Origin: Vibrio sp. JPW-9-11-11
GTDB lineage: Bacteria > Pseudomonadota > Gammaproteobacteria > Enterobacterales > Vibrionaceae
Length of the DNA stretch: 64,000 bases
Assembly: GCF_013369335.1 (NCBI RefSeq)
Contig: NZ_SZQJ01000004.1
Coordinates: 496,001-560,000 of the forward strand
Direction: 5' to 3'
Shown here: piece by piece, positions 47,255 through 58,073 of the stretch
Position numbering within the stretch: the first letter of the stretch is position 1
Layout: each line of letters begins with the position of its first letter
Program-made: the position numbers and the translations under genes
Notes under the pieces: model-generated
Told to the model about the DNA's origin: nothing
Seen by the model: only the letters and a program-made list of their open reading frames with translations
The model's database searches: none

Positions 47255-48637
47255 ATGTTAAAGATTTATAACACACTCACAAGACAGAAAGAGGAATTCA
47301 AGCCAATCAATGCCGGCAAAGTAGGCATGTATGTCTGTGGGGTAACCATCTATGATCTCTGTCATATTGGCCATGGTCGCACCTTTGTGTCGTTTGACGT
47401 AGTTTCTCGTTATCTACGTTACTTAGGCTATGAGTTAACCTTTGTACGCAATATTACTGATATCGATGACAAAATCATCAAACGCGCCAACGAAAATGGC
47501 GAAAGCTGCGACTCACTAACAGAACGTCTGATTGGTGAAATGCACGCCGACTTTGACGCATTGAACATGAAGCGCCCTGACGTAGAGCCGCGTGCGACAG
47601 AATTTATTACAGAAATCATCGAGCTAGTTGAAAAGCTTATAGAACGTGGATTTGCTTATGTTGCGAGCAACGGCGATGTGATGTTTGAAGTCGGCAAGTT
47701 CGATGAGTACGGCAAACTGTCAAAGCAAGACCTAGATCAGTTGCAAGCGGGTGCGCGTGTGGATGTTGAAAGTGCGAAACGTAGCCCGTTAGATTTTGTT
47801 TTATGGAAAATGTCCAAGCCAGGTGAGCCAACATGGGAATCCCCTTGGGGACCAGGTCGCCCTGGTTGGCATATCGAATGTTCAGCGATGAACTCGTCTA
47901 TTTTGGGTAATCACTTTGACATTCATGGTGGTGGTTCAGATTTGCAGTTCCCTCACCATGAGAACGAAATCGCCCAGTCATGCTGCGCCCATGATACTCA
48001 GTACGTCAATACTTGGATGCACAGTGGTATGGTGATGGTCGACAAAGAGAAGATGTCGAAGTCACTGGGTAACTTTTTTACCATTCGAGATGTACTTGGC
48101 CACTATGACCCAGAAACGGTTCGTTACTTCTTGATGTCAGGTCATTATCGTAGTCAGCTGAATTACAGTGAAGAGAACTTAAATCAGGCACGTGCGTCTC
48201 TGGAGCGTCTGTACACGTCATTGCGCGGTCTTGATCTTGCGGTACCAGCGGCGGGTGGCGAAGAATACGTTAAACGCTTCACACAAGCGATGAACGATGA
48301 CTTTAATACCCCAGAAGCTTACTCAGTGCTTTTTGATATGGCGCGTGAGATTAACCGTTTGAAAGGTGAAAGCTTAGAGCAAGCCAGTGCCTTAGGCTCA
48401 TTGATGCGTGAGTTGGCCGATGTGATTGGTATCTTGTACCAAGAGCCTGAGGCTTTCCTCAAAGGTGATGCTGGCAGCGATGATGAGGTCGCTGAAATCG
48501 AAGCGCTCATAAAACTGCGTAACGATAGCCGCGCGGCTAAAGATTGGGCCAATGCCGATCTGGCCCGCGATAAGCTCACTGAGCTGGGTATTGTGTTAGA
48601 AGACGGGCCGGAAGGCACGACTTGGCGCCGTAAATAA
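47255..48637 (+). CDS. cysS: Cysteinyl-tRNA synthetase
   Basis: 460 residues, standard length. Zinc and ATP motifs [16 protein letters not shown] near residue 28 and the [10 protein letters not shown] loop near residue 266 are intact, as is the [14 protein letters not shown] zinc-ligand segment. It charges tRNA-Cys. A terminator follows 4 bases after the stop. Confidence 0.98.
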   Translation: MLKIYNTLTRQKEEFKPINAGKVGMYVCGVTIYDLCHIGHGRTFVSFDVVSRYLRYLGYELTFVRNITDIDDKIIKRANENGESCDSLTERLIGEMHADFDALNMKRPDVEPRATEFITEIIELVEKLIERGFAYVASNGDVMFEVGKFDEYGKLSKQDLDQLQAGARVDVESAKRSPLDFVLWKMSKPGEPTWESPWGPGRPGWHIECSAMNSSILGNHFDIHGGGSDLQFPHHENEIAQSCCAHDTQYVNTWMHSGMVMVDKEKMSKSLGNFFTIRDVLGHYDPETVRYFLMSGHYRSQLNYSEENLNQARASLERLYTSLRGLDLAVPAAGGEEYVKRFTQAMNDDFNTPEAYSVLFDMAREINRLKGESLEQASALGSLMRELADVIGILYQEPEAFLKGDAGSDDEVAEIEALIKLRNDSRAAKDWANADLARDKLTELGIVLEDGPEGTTWRRK

Positions 48638-48641
48638 TTGT

Positions 48642-48667
48642 AAGGGCTGTCATTGCAGCCCTTTTTT
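48642..48667 (+). terminator. Terminator of cysS
   Basis: AAGGGCTG pairs with CAGCCCTT around TCATTG, then a T run. Confidence 0.88.
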
Positions 48668-48700
48668 CTACGCTTTTATTATTTCTATAGGAATCAATCT

Positions 48701-49279
48701 GTGGCACAGATGTACTTCTATTACTCAGCAATGAATGCGGGTAAATCAACCACTCTTCTTCAATCTTCTTTTAACTATCAAGAACGTGGCATGACGCCAG
48801 TGATATTTACCGCAGCGCTCGATGACCGCTTCGGGGTAGGTAAAGTGAGCTCACGTATTGGTTTACAATCTGATGCACATTTGTTTAGTGCAGACACCGA
48901 TCTTTACCAAGAGATCGCGGCGCTCAACGAAGTGGAAAAACGTCACTGTATCTTGGTTGACGAGTGCCAGTTTCTTACCAAAGATCAGGTTTATCAGCTT
49001 ACAGAAGTGGTCGATAAACTGCATATCCCAGTTTTGTGCTACGGCTTGAGAACCGACTTTTTGGGTGAATTGTTTGAAGGAAGTAAGTACCTGCTCTCAT
49101 GGGCAGACAAGCTAGTCGAACTCAAAACGATTTGCCATTGTGGTCGTAAAGCCAATATGGTGATCCGAACCGATGAGAATGGCGTGGCGATCAAAGAGGG
49201 TGATCAGGTGGCGATTGGCGGCAACGACAAATATGTGTCAGTTTGTCGAGAGCACTACAAACACGCGCTTGGTAAATAA
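48701..49279 (+). CDS. tdk: Thymidine kinase
   Basis: 192 residues from GTG at 48701, giving the usual start (V/M)[16 protein letters not shown] with an AGGA upstream. The P-loop is [16 protein letters not shown] is the catalytic Glu and Walker B region; CHCGRKA and a late Cys/His pair form the zinc lasso. It phosphorylates thymidine in salvage. The coding frame is open upstream through the cysS terminator, but that part is not credible. Confidence 0.95.
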   Translation: MAQMYFYYSAMNAGKSTTLLQSSFNYQERGMTPVIFTAALDDRFGVGKVSSRIGLQSDAHLFSADTDLYQEIAALNEVEKRHCILVDECQFLTKDQVYQLTEVVDKLHIPVLCYGLRTDFLGELFEGSKYLLSWADKLVELKTICHCGRKANMVIRTDENGVAIKEGDQVAIGGNDKYVSVCREHYKHALGK

Positions 49280-49299
49280 AGGTCAGGTGAGTGGAACAC

Positions 49300-49330
49300 A
49301 AAAAAGCGAAGCATCATGCTTCGCTTTTTT
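49300..49330. terminator. Strong bidirectional terminator between tdk and infA
   Basis: AAAAAAGCGAAGCA and TGCTTCGCTTTTTT are perfect 14-base arms around TCA. Confidence 0.92.
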
Positions 49331-49371
49331 GTTGGTATTCGATTAATTCGATTGCCGACAGCAGTTCGAGA

Positions 49372-49590
<219 letters not shown>

Positions 49591-49671
49591 TTAATCCTCT
49601 TTTAAAAAATGGGCAATTTTCAGCGGCTTATCATGCCGACAAAAATGAAATAAGTAAAGTTGGGGCGTATT

Positions 49672-50373
49672 CTACCCTTGCCAACGCTGATTTACTAGCC
49701 TTTGATGACGCTGAAATCGGACTTTGTAATTCATTGCCGGACATTCATCGATTTGATACCCCAGGTAAAGCCATTGTTTTCCTTGTTGACGACAATATTC
49801 GGCTTGATACAAGACCGCTAGCGTACCTAGTGAAATTGAATGGTTGGGGTCGTAAAAGGTATAAAAAGCGCTAGCACTATTGGACAAAATATCGGTGACG
49901 GCAATCGCGATCAGTTTGCCCTCGTGGTAGAGGTGTAAAAATTGGGTATTAAGCCAGTTACACTGTGAAAACTGCGCGAACTCATTACGCTTCGGTGGGT
50001 ACATAGACCCATTGCGGTGTCGAGCCTCGATGTAGCGCGCGTACAGTTCAAACCAATCATAATCCATGCTCTCTTTCAATTGCCACTCTATCGCGTGCGC
50101 CTTGTTCAACAAGCGCTTTTGATTGCGTGTTGGGATAAAGTCAGGAATAGAAACACGAATGGCTTGGCACGCCTGACAACGATCACAATGAGGCTTGTAT
50201 ATGGTGTCTCCACTACGACGAAAACCGTTGGCCAGCAATACTTCGTAGCTCGACCCGCAATGCATGGCAGGATCCAAAGCGACCGCAACCCGTTCTTGGC
50301 GCTCACTCAAATAGCTGCACGGATGATTATCAGTTAAACCGATTCGGATTTGCTGAAGGTCTGAACTCATCAA
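49672..50373 (-). CDS. bpt: Aspartate/glutamate leucyltransferase Bpt
   Basis: 233 residues. The ATE1-like N-terminal domain has CSYL and the CDRCQACQAIRV zinc/cysteine cluster near residue 62; the C-terminal GNAT-like domain has YTFYDPNHSISLGTLAVL and YLGYQIDECPAMNYK. The Vibrio vulnificus enzyme attaches leucine to N-terminal Asp and Glu, feeding the N-end rule. It begins 3 bases after aat, a pathway partner that acts on N-terminal Lys and Arg. Confidence 0.93.
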   Translation of the reverse strand: MMSSDLQQIRIGLTDNHPCSYLSERQERVAVALDPAMHCGSSYEVLLANGFRRSGDTIYKPHCDRCQACQAIRVSIPDFIPTRNQKRLLNKAHAIEWQLKESMDYDWFELYARYIEARHRNGSMYPPKRNEFAQFSQCNWLNTQFLHLYHEGKLIAIAVTDILSNSASAFYTFYDPNHSISLGTLAVLYQAEYCRQQGKQWLYLGYQIDECPAMNYKVRFQRHQRLVNQRWQG

Positions 50374-50376
50374 GGT

Positions 50377-51087
50377 TTAGGTCTCGCTCTTTAAGTACTG
50401 TTTTGTAAAACAGTTTTCTTGTACGGGCTGATTTCTAAAGGATAGCAGTGTTTGAAGAAAATCGGCTCGTTCCAATGCATAGGCACCTAATGAGGCAAGA
50501 TGGGGGGTCATCACTTGGCAGTCGATAAGCTGACCACCGTGGGATTGAAAATGCTGACAGAAAAACCAAAGTGCGATTTTTGAGGCGTTGGTTTTTAAGC
50601 TAAACATGGACTCACCACAGAAAACTTGCCCTACCTCGATGCCGTACAAGCCACCGATGAGTTGGTCTTGATCCCACACTTCGACCGAGTGACAAATGCC
50701 TTGTTTCGTGAGCTGTTTATAGGCCAGACGCATCTCCTCGGTTAACCAAGTCTCCTCGGCAGGGCGTGTTAAAGCGCAACGGTCGATAACCGTTTCTGTT
50801 GCGTGATTAATGCTCACCCGATAGTGATGTTTGCGTTGAAACTTTTTGAGACTTTTTGCCGCTTTGAATGTCTTAGGATCAAAGACGGCGCGAGGTGACG
50901 GACTCCACCATAAAATAGGCTCTCCGGGGCTATACCATGGGAAGATGCCATTTTGGTAAGCCAACACTAAGCGTCTCGGTGTTAGATCTCCCCCGAGAGC
51001 GAGTAACCCGTTCGGATCGGATAGGGCGTCATCGGGAGAAGGAAACCAAAGCTCGTCAGGGTCAAGCTCAGTGAGATAAAGCGCCAT
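50377..51087 (-). CDS. aat: Leucyl/phenylalanyl-tRNA-protein transferase
   Basis: 236 residues. Family blocks: LLALGGDLTPRRLVLAYQNG, IFPWYSPGEPILWWSPSPR and the catalytic region EVGQVFCGESMFSLKTNASK. It transfers Leu or Phe from tRNA to N-terminal Lys or Arg to mark proteins for ClpAP. It is the first gene of the aat-bpt pair and is divergent from the glycine-zipper gene. Confidence 0.96.
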   Translation of the reverse strand: MALYLTELDPDELWFPSPDDALSDPNGLLALGGDLTPRRLVLAYQNGIFPWYSPGEPILWWSPSPRAVFDPKTFKAAKSLKKFQRKHHYRVSINHATETVIDRCALTRPAEETWLTEEMRLAYKQLTKQGICHSVEVWDQDQLIGGLYGIEVGQVFCGESMFSLKTNASKIALWFFCQHFQSHGGQLIDCQVMTPHLASLGAYALERADFLQTLLSFRNQPVQENCFTKQYLKSET

Positions 51088-51107
51088 GATAAATAGAGGT
51101 CAAGTGA

Positions 51108-51563
51108 ATGAGAAAGTGGATGTGGATCATATTGGTTTTTCCTTTGATTGCCAATGCTGGCTATGAAAGAAACCGCGCAAGGCCCGTCAATCAAGTCATC
51201 TATGGCGAGATAGACAGCGTTAGATATATTAGCCAACAACAACTGATACAGTCGCAAGCGAATGGATGGAAGACATTACTTGGAGCAGTGGTAGGAGGGG
51301 TGATCGGTCACCAATTTGGAGATGGGAGAGGTAGAGAGGTCGCGACGGCTGTGGGTGCGATTACTGGCGCTGGGGTAGTAAACCAGCAGGCACAGCAAGA
51401 ATACCGAATAGAGTATCAGTGGGTTGAGTTACTGGTGAAAACCGAACAAGGTCAGCTCATCGACATCATTCAAGATGTTGATACCGACATGCTTTTTAGC
51501 CGCGGTGACTCAGTACGTATCCTTTATTTCGATGAGGGAGTCCGGGTGGATAAAGCCTATTAA
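51108..51563 (+). CDS. Glycine-zipper (SlyB/17-kDa-like) envelope protein
   Basis: 151 residues. A signal peptide ends at ANA (about residue 17). The core LLGAVVGGVIGHQFGDGRGR and VGAITGAGVV is a two-helix glycine zipper as in the Rick_17kDa_Anti family. There is no lipobox Cys, unlike SlyB, so it is probably a periplasmic or membrane-associated protein rather than a lipoprotein. The C-terminal beta part (IEYQWVELLVKTEQGQLIDI) is common in Vibrio homologues. Function unknown. Confidence 0.82.
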   Translation: MRKWMWIILVFPLIANAGYERNRARPVNQVIYGEIDSVRYISQQQLIQSQANGWKTLLGAVVGGVIGHQFGDGRGREVATAVGAITGAGVVNQQAQQEYRIEYQWVELLVKTEQGQLIDIIQDVDTDMLFSRGDSVRILYFDEGVRVDKAY

Positions 51564-51719
51564 TGGATTTCTATTGAAGCGAATCTGCGCGACATAATTA
51601 TTCAGTCTTATCGCGGTTTGGCTCTGGTTTTACACGGGGTTTTTAGATAGTCTGCAAGTACGAAGAATTTTTCATCATCCCATTTAGGAAGGTGGGATGA
51701 GCAAGGATTAACAATTTTA

Positions 51720-53000
51720 ATGGAAAGCCTTACGTTACAACCTATCAATAAAGTCAATGGTGAGGTCAACTTACCTGGTTCTAAAAGTGTCTCAAACCGC
51801 GCGTTGCTGCTTGCTGCCTTAGCAAAAGGAACAACACGCCTCACTAATCTACTCGATAGTGATGATATTCGTCACATGCTTAACGCCCTGACTCAATTGG
51901 GGGTTCAGTATACCTTGTCGGCAGATAAAACCGTGTGTGAAGTCGAAGGACTTGGTCATGCTTTTCGATCGCAGCAAGGACTTGAACTCTTTTTGGGCAA
52001 TGCGGGTACCGCTATGCGTCCACTGGCTGCAGCGCTTTGCCTGGGGCAGGGAGAATATGTGCTCACGGGTGAACCACGGATGAAAGAGCGCCCGATTGGT
52101 CACTTGGTTGACGCACTGCGACAAGCGGGGGCGAAGATTGAGTATCTTGAAAACGAACATTATCCACCACTGAAAATCTTTGGTACGGGTTTGAAAGGCG
52201 GAACAGTCGAAATTGACGGGTCTATTTCGAGTCAATTTCTCACCGCATTTTTAATGTCCGCTCCGCTTGCGCAAGGCGATGTGACGATAAAAATTGTGGG
52301 TGAACTGGTTTCTAAACCATACATCGATATTACTTTGCACATCATGCAGCAGTTTGGGGTTGAGGTGGACAACCGCGATTACCAAGAGTTTGTCATTCGT
52401 CAAGGTCAGTCCTATGTTGCTCCCGGAGATTTTTTGGTCGAGGGTGATGCGTCTTCCGCTTCTTACTTTTTAGCCGCAGGGGCGATTAAAGGCGGCGAAA
52501 TCAAAGTAACGGGAATTGGTAGAAACAGCATTCAAGGTGATATTCAATTTGCTGATGCGCTTGAAAAAATGGGCGCGCAGATAGAGTGGGGGGATGACTA
52601 CGTGATCTCTCGTGCTGGTGAACTCAAAGCCGTGGATATGGATTTTAACCACATTCCTGATGCCGCGATGACAATTGCGACGACTGCACTATTTGCCGAG
52701 GGGACAACTGCTATCCGCAATGTCTACAACTGGCGAGTCAAAGAGACAGATCGACTCGCTGCAATGGCAGCAGAGTTGCGTAAAGTAGGCGCCGGTGTAG
52801 AAGAAGGTGATGATTACATCATTATCACACCACCAGAGCAGCTGCTTCACGCGGCGATAGATACCTATGACGATCACCGTATGGCGATGTGCTTCTCGTT
52901 AGTCGCCTTGAGTGATACCCCCGTGACAATCAACGATCCCAAGTGCACCTCTAAAACGTTCCCCGATTATTTCGACAAGTTAGAAGGCTTGAGCTCTTAA
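51720..53000 (+). CDS. aroA: 3-phosphoshikimate 1-carboxyvinyltransferase (EPSP synthase)
   Basis: 426 residues. Substrate-binding [20 protein letters not shown] near residue 19, [14 protein letters not shown] near 95 and the C-terminal [16 protein letters not shown] are intact. It joins shikimate 3-phosphate and phosphoenolpyruvate in chorismate synthesis. AAGGA precedes the start at 13 bases. A terminator follows. Confidence 0.98.
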   Translation: MESLTLQPINKVNGEVNLPGSKSVSNRALLLAALAKGTTRLTNLLDSDDIRHMLNALTQLGVQYTLSADKTVCEVEGLGHAFRSQQGLELFLGNAGTAMRPLAAALCLGQGEYVLTGEPRMKERPIGHLVDALRQAGAKIEYLENEHYPPLKIFGTGLKGGTVEIDGSISSQFLTAFLMSAPLAQGDVTIKIVGELVSKPYIDITLHIMQQFGVEVDNRDYQEFVIRQGQSYVAPGDFLVEGDASSASYFLAAGAIKGGEIKVTGIGRNSIQGDIQFADALEKMGAQIEWGDDYVISRAGELKAVDMDFNHIPDAAMTIATTALFAEGTTAIRNVYNWRVKETDRLAAMAAELRKVGAGVEEGDDYIIITPPEQLLHAAIDTYDDHRMAMCFSLVALSDTPVTINDPKCTSKTFPDYFDKLEGLSS

Positions 53001-53020
53001 GGGAAGCGTTGCAAATCAAC

Positions 53021-53049
53021 AAGGGTTGGCGTAACTGCCAACCCTTTTT
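53021..53049 (+). terminator. Terminator of aroA
   Basis: AAGGGTTGGC pairs with GCCAACCCTT around GTAACT, then TTT. Confidence 0.9.
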
Positions 53050-53075
53050 ACTTTTCTCGTTCTCTTTTTTAGCCG

Positions 53076-53324
53076 TTACTTTTTAAGCGTAAACTCTTTC
53101 GATAAATGGTGAGCTAAATACTTGAACATATTGAATACTGAGGTTGTTTGCGCGGTCGGCATGCCTTTGTCGTCGAGGAAGTAGTTTCCTTTAAAGACCA
53201 GCACCTCATCTTTTTCTTCGACGCTGTCAGCGCGCATGCCTTCAATATAATCGTCGTGTGATTGAATGATGTGGTTGGCGATCATCAATAGTTCATTTTC
53301 AGAGATGATTTTTTTTTCGCTCAT
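53076..53324 (-). CDS. yciN: YciN family protein (DUF2498)
   Basis: 82 residues. The family pattern ISENELLMIANHIIQSHDDY followed by VLVFKGNYFLDDKGMPTAQT is clear. It is a small acidic soluble protein of unknown function that lies beside topA, as in E. coli, but on the opposite strand. Confidence 0.9.
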   Translation of the reverse strand: MSEKKIISENELLMIANHIIQSHDDYIEGMRADSVEEKDEVLVFKGNYFLDDKGMPTAQTTSVFNMFKYLAHHLSKEFTLKK

Positions 53325-53719
53325 GGGTTATACCTTAGTCAATACGGCTTCAATATAGAATCAATGGCTTGATTGTAGGGGGGGGACAGTAAAAAACCAA
53401 TGCGTCAGATCAACTCTGCTTTTGCCTAAGTCGCGGGGTTTTGTGACTAATGGCTAAAATTCTTGCGATAAGTTGGCAACATTTTGCCCTTGACGTTTAG
53501 TATGTCCCACTTTCTACTCCGTTGTGTATCCATTTGGGCCTTTACACCATTATCGTCTCAACAATCATGGGTACATCGCCGATTTGTCGAGCAATCAAGG
53601 TCGAATTTTAAAAAAGATATTGATCTTCTAGCAATCTCGCTCAATAGTAAAAAAAGAAGCAAAATATTAAGTATGTCGTGCGATATGTTCGCACTCGATA
53701 AAGGACACTTGAGTCAATT
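53325..53719. other. Intergenic region between yciN and topA
   Basis: No gene is seen; open frames here are short and lack family character. It should hold the divergent promoters of yciN and topA. A run of eight G (53378-53385) is the only simple repeat. Confidence 0.5.
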
Positions 53720-56347
53720 ATGGGTAAGTCACTGGTTATTGTGGAGTCGCCAGCCAAAGCGAAGACCATCAATAAGTATTTAGGTAAGGACTTTATTGTA
53801 AAGTCGAGTGTAGGTCACGTCCGTGATCTGCCTACTGCTGGCCAAAGTACTGGCCAGAAAGCAGCCGCGGTATCCACTAAAGGCTTAAGCGCTGAAGAAA
53901 AAGCACGCATTAAGAAAGAGAAAGATCGTAAAGCTCTGATCAAGAAAATGGGTATTGACCCTTATCATGGTTGGGAAGCGAACTATCAAATACTGCCTGG
54001 TAAAGAGAAAGTGGTTGCGGAGCTACAAAAGCTCGCTAAAGACGCGGACCGCGTCTATCTCGCAACCGATTTAGACCGCGAGGGAGAGGCTATCGCTTGG
54101 CACCTTCGTGAGATCATCGGCGGCGGTGAAGAGCGATACAAACGAGTAGTATTCAACGAAATTACCAAAAATGCCATTCAGCAAGCGTTCGAAAAACCGG
54201 GCGAGTTGAGCATGGATGGGGTTAACGCCCAGCAGGCACGACGCTTTCTCGATCGAGTCGTCGGCTTTATGGTGTCGCCACTGCTATGGAAAAAGGTAGC
54301 GCGTGGCCTATCGGCTGGCCGTGTTCAGTCGGTAGCGGTAAAACTGCTGGTTGAGCGCGAACGCGAAATCAAGGCGTTTGTGCCAGAAGAGTTTTGGGAT
54401 ATCCACGCCGACACCCACACGCAAGATAAGACAAACTTCCGTTTGCAAGTTGCCCAGAAAGACGGTTCTGCATTTAAACCCGTCAACGAAGCAGAAACCA
54501 AAGCGGCGATGGCGGTGCTTGAAAAAGCGCGCTATGAAGTGTGCAAACGTGAAGACCGCCCAACATCGAGTAAACCGTCTGCGCCATTTATTACTTCAAC
54601 GCTGCAGCAAGCCGCCAGTACTCGTCTCGGCTACGGCGTTAAAAAGACTATGATGCTCGCTCAGCGCCTCTATGAAGCGGGTTATATTACTTATATGCGT
54701 ACCGATTCAACCAACTTGAGTGCGGAAGCCGTTGAAACGGTTCGTGGCTTTATTGGTGATGAGTATGGCGACGCTTACCTACCTGAAAAACCTAACGTTT
54801 ATGGTAGTAAAGAGGGGGCTCAAGAAGCGCACGAAGCAATTCGTCCCTCGGATGTGGCAGTCAAAGCAGACGACCTCAACGGTATGGAAGCTGATGCGCA
54901 TAAGCTATATGCATTAATCTGGAATCAGTTTGTCGCCTGTCAGATGACCCCTGCCAAATATGATTCGACGACAGTCAGCGTTAAGGCTGCTGAGTACACT
55001 TTGAAGGCAAAAGGCCGCATCTTGAAGTTCGACGGTTGGACACGTGTTCAACGACCTTTAGGTAAGAGTGAAGATCAAATTCTACCAGCGGTACAAGTTG
55101 GTGACAGTGTTGAGCTCGTCAAACTCGATCCGAAACAGCACTTTACTAAGCCGCCAGCGCGCTTTACCGAAGCTGCGTTGGTTAAAGAGCTTGAAAAGCG
55201 CGGTATTGGTCGCCCATCTACTTACGCCTCGATTATCTCAACCATTCAAGACCGTGGTTATGTGAAAGTAGAACAGCGCCGTTTCTACGCGGAAAAAATG
55301 GGTGAAATTGTTACCGATCGCTTAGACGGCAGTTTTGACGACTTGATGAATTACGAGTTCACTTCACGCATGGAAGAGAAGCTTGACCAAATCGCAGAAG
55401 GTGAAGCGAACTGGAAAGCCGTGCTGGATGACTTCTTCAATGATTTTACTGGCGACCTGGCAAAAGCTGAGCTTGATGAAGATGAAGGAGGCATGAAGCC
55501 TAACCACATCGTCTACACAGATATCGAGTGTCCGACATGTTCTCGACCAATGGGGATTCGTACCGCATCTACTGGTGTCTTCCTGGGTTGTTCTGGTTAT
55601 GCACTTCCGCCAAAAGAGCGTTGTAAAACGACGATAAACTTGGGTGATGAAGAGGGAATCATTAACGTTCTCGAGGAAGACGTGGAAACCGCTGCGTTGC
55701 GCGCCAAAAAACGTTGTCCGATTTGTGAGACCGCAATGGATGCGTATCTAATCGATGACAAGCGCAAAATGCACGTTTGTGGTAACAACCCTAACTGTGA
55801 AGGCTACGTCGTCGAGTACGGTGAGTTTAAAGTCAAAGGTTATGATGGCCCGGTTGTTGAGTGTGATAAATGTGGTAGCGATATGGTGCTCAAGAATGGC
55901 CGTTTCGGTAAGTACATGGATTGTACCAACGACGACTGTAAGAACACCCGTAAGATCCTGAAAAACGGTGAAGTTGCGCCACCGAAAGAAGACCCCGTTC
56001 ATCTTCCGGAGCTACCATGTGAAAATTCTGATGCGTATTTCGTACTGCGTGATGGTGCATCTGGGCTATTTTTGGCTGCGAGCACATTCCCGAAATCACG
56101 AGAGACACGTGCACCTTTGGTTGAAGAGTTGGTTCGTTTTAAAGACCGAATTTCGCCAAAGTTCCATTATCTGACTGAAGCGCCACAGCAGGATCCAGAT
56201 GGTCGTCCAATGGTCGTTCGTTTTAGCCGTAAAACGAAAGAAAACTATGTGCGCTCAGAGGTAGACGGTAAACCATCGGGCTACACAGGACTTTATGTTG
56301 ACGGTAAGTGGGAAATTACCGACAAGCGCAAAAAGTCGGCGAAGTAA
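53720..56347 (+). CDS. topA: DNA topoisomerase I
   Basis: 875 residues. TOPRIM domain at the N-terminus ([30 protein letters not shown]), active-site Tyr in [12 protein letters not shown] near residue 327, and three C-terminal four-Cys zinc ribbons (CPTCSRP..., CPICETA..., CDKCGSD...) followed by the DNA-binding tail. It relaxes negative supercoils. Length and zinc-finger number match the E. coli enzyme. Confidence 0.98.
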   Translation: MGKSLVIVESPAKAKTINKYLGKDFIVKSSVGHVRDLPTAGQSTGQKAAAVSTKGLSAEEKARIKKEKDRKALIKKMGIDPYHGWEANYQILPGKEKVVAELQKLAKDADRVYLATDLDREGEAIAWHLREIIGGGEERYKRVVFNEITKNAIQQAFEKPGELSMDGVNAQQARRFLDRVVGFMVSPLLWKKVARGLSAGRVQSVAVKLLVEREREIKAFVPEEFWDIHADTHTQDKTNFRLQVAQKDGSAFKPVNEAETKAAMAVLEKARYEVCKREDRPTSSKPSAPFITSTLQQAASTRLGYGVKKTMMLAQRLYEAGYITYMRTDSTNLSAEAVETVRGFIGDEYGDAYLPEKPNVYGSKEGAQEAHEAIRPSDVAVKADDLNGMEADAHKLYALIWNQFVACQMTPAKYDSTTVSVKAAEYTLKAKGRILKFDGWTRVQRPLGKSEDQILPAVQVGDSVELVKLDPKQHFTKPPARFTEAALVKELEKRGIGRPSTYASIISTIQDRGYVKVEQRRFYAEKMGEIVTDRLDGSFDDLMNYEFTSRMEEKLDQIAEGEANWKAVLDDFFNDFTGDLAKAELDEDEGGMKPNHIVYTDIECPTCSRPMGIRTASTGVFLGCSGYALPPKERCKTTINLGDEEGIINVLEEDVETAALRAKKRCPICETAMDAYLIDDKRKMHVCGNNPNCEGYVVEYGEFKVKGYDGPVVECDKCGSDMVLKNGRFGKYMDCTNDDCKNTRKILKNGEVAPPKEDPVHLPELPCENSDAYFVLRDGASGLFLAASTFPKSRETRAPLVEELVRFKDRISPKFHYLTEAPQQDPDGRPMVVRFSRKTKENYVRSEVDGKPSGYTGLYVDGKWEITDKRKKSAK

Positions 56348-56361
56348 ACGCCATCAACATT

Positions 56362-56389
56362 AAAAAAGCAGCCATTGGCTGCTTTTTTT
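56362..56389 (+). terminator. Terminator of topA
   Basis: AAAAAAGCAGCCA pairs with TGGCTGCTTTTTT with a minimal loop, then T. Confidence 0.88.
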
Positions 56390-56855
56390 GTACCGACTGA
56401 CATCGCCTACTTCGATGTGAGTATGTGAACGCATGTTCAATCTTTGGCTGGTCGAAGAAAGGTGTTAGAAAATAGCGTGAATAGGTATGGTGAGTTATGA
56501 GCAGCCTATTAGGCTTGATAAATTTGTTACCAAGTCGCGCCAATGTAGAGTGAATGTTATTAACTTGTATCTTGTTGCGGCTAGAGTGTGAGCTAACGCA
56601 GGAGGCGAAAAAGTAATTAATGTGAGGTCGATAGTACAGCATATTTTAAATTGTAATCTTCACTGAATAGGATAACGTATATCTAACCCCTTGCACACAT
56701 CGTTGCGGGAGCGTCATCTCCTCGAAAAACAGATGTGATACGGCTTATGCCGGAGATTGCCCTAACTCATTGGAGCAACAACTGGAATTATCAGGATGAA
56801 TCCCCCCAACCCATACGATTCATCCAAGTACAAATAATAAAATGGAGAACAATAC
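56390..56855 (+). promoter_or_regulatory. glgC upstream region with GGA-rich leader
   Basis: No gene is seen in 466 bases. The last 150 bases before glgC contain GGA six times (56708, 56752, 56772, 56784, 56794 and 56844, the last within the ribosome site) and a 9-bp hairpin, GGATGAATC at 56794-56802 with GATTCATCC at 56817-56825. GGA repeats in a glgC leader recall CsrA sites of E. coli glgCAP mRNA; this is inference. Confidence 0.5.
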
Positions 56856-58073
56856 ATGGCTGGAGTTTTGGGAATGATCCTTGCCGGAGGTGAAGGATCA
56901 CGCCTTCGCCCTCTGACGGAATCTCGCAGTAAACCCTCGGTACCTTTTGGTGGTAGTTATCGTCTTATTGACTTCGCTTTAAACAATTTTGTTAACGCTG
57001 ACTTGATGCGCATTTATGTGCTCACTCAGTTTAAATCCCAGTCTTTGTTCCATCACATGAAGAAGGGCTGGAACATCAATGGTATTACCGACCGGTTTAT
57101 CGACCCTATTCCAGCGCAAATGCGTACGGGCAAACGCTGGTATGAAGGTACCGCAGACGCTATCTATCAAAACTTACGCTTTATGGAACTCGCGGAGCCT
57201 GAGCAGGTGTGCATTTTTGGCTCAGACCATATTTACAAAATGGATATTAAGCAGATGCTCGACTTCCATAAGGAGAAACAAGCGTCATTGACGGTGTCAG
57301 CACTGCGCATGCCTCTTTCGGAAGCCTCTCAGTTTGGTGTTATCGAAGTCGACAAAGAAGGGCGTATGGTTGGCTTCGAAGAAAAGCCATCTTCACCTAA
57401 ATCGATTCCCGGAGACCCTAACTTTGCATTGGTTTCTATGGGTAACTATGTATTTGAAGCTGAAAAACTGTTCTCTGAGCTGATTGAAGATGCCGATAAT
57501 CCAAACTCATCACACGACTTTGGCAAAGATATCATTCCGAAAATGTTCCCGCATGGTGATGTTTACGTTTATGACTTTAGTACCAATCGTATCACTGGCG
57601 AAAGAGAAGAAGTGTACTGGCGTGACGTGGGTACGATAGATGCTTATTGGGAAGCGCACATGGACTTGCTTGAAAAAGACGCACCGTTTTCGCTCTACAA
57701 CCGCAAATGGCCACTGCATACCTACTATCCTCCGCTACCGCCGGCGACATTCACAGACTCTGACAACGGGCGTGTGCAAATCATCGATAGTCTGGTGTGC
57801 AACGGTAGTTATGTACGAGGCTCTCGTATCGAAAAATCAGTACTCGGTTTTCGCAGTAATATCGCTTCTGCATGTGATATCAGTGAGTGTATCCTTCTTG
57901 GGGATGTGAAAGTGGGTGAGGGGTGTGTGTTGCGTCGCGTGATTGTGGACAAGGATGCGGACATAGCGCCAGGAACGCAGATTGGCGTCAACTTATCGGA
58001 AGATAAAAAACACTTCCACGTATCAGAAGACGGCATTGTCGTGATTGCGAAAGGAGCACGAGTTGGCTACTAA
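56856..58073 (+). CDS. glgC: Glucose-1-phosphate adenylyltransferase
   Basis: 405 residues. Nucleotide-binding ILAGGEGSRLRPLTESRSKP at the N-terminus, the GTADAIYQN substrate segment, and a left-handed beta-helix C-terminal domain with the regulatory site. It makes ADP-glucose for glycogen and is typically controlled by fructose 1,6-bisphosphate and AMP. GGAG precedes the start. It overlaps glgA by 11 bases. Confidence 0.97.
   Translation: MAGVLGMILAGGEGSRLRPLTESRSKPSVPFGGSYRLIDFALNNFVNADLMRIYVLTQFKSQSLFHHMKKGWNINGITDRFIDPIPAQMRTGKRWYEGTADAIYQNLRFMELAEPEQVCIFGSDHIYKMDIKQMLDFHKEKQASLTVSALRMPLSEASQFGVIEVDKEGRMVGFEEKPSSPKSIPGDPNFALVSMGNYVFEAEKLFSELIEDADNPNSSHDFGKDIIPKMFPHGDVYVYDFSTNRITGEREEVYWRDVGTIDAYWEAHMDLLEKDAPFSLYNRKWPLHTYYPPLPPATFTDSDNGRVQIIDSLVCNGSYVRGSRIEKSVLGFRSNIASACDISECILLGDVKVGEGCVLRRVIVDKDADIAPGTQIGVNLSEDKKHFHVSEDGIVVIAKGARVGY

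Noticed and set aside
53484..53783. 99-codon frame running into topA
   Set aside because: Overlaps the conserved topA N-terminus in another frame and lacks any family pattern.
56316..56642. 108-codon - strand frame after topA
   Set aside because: Includes the reverse of the topA terminator and has no ribosome site; shadow.
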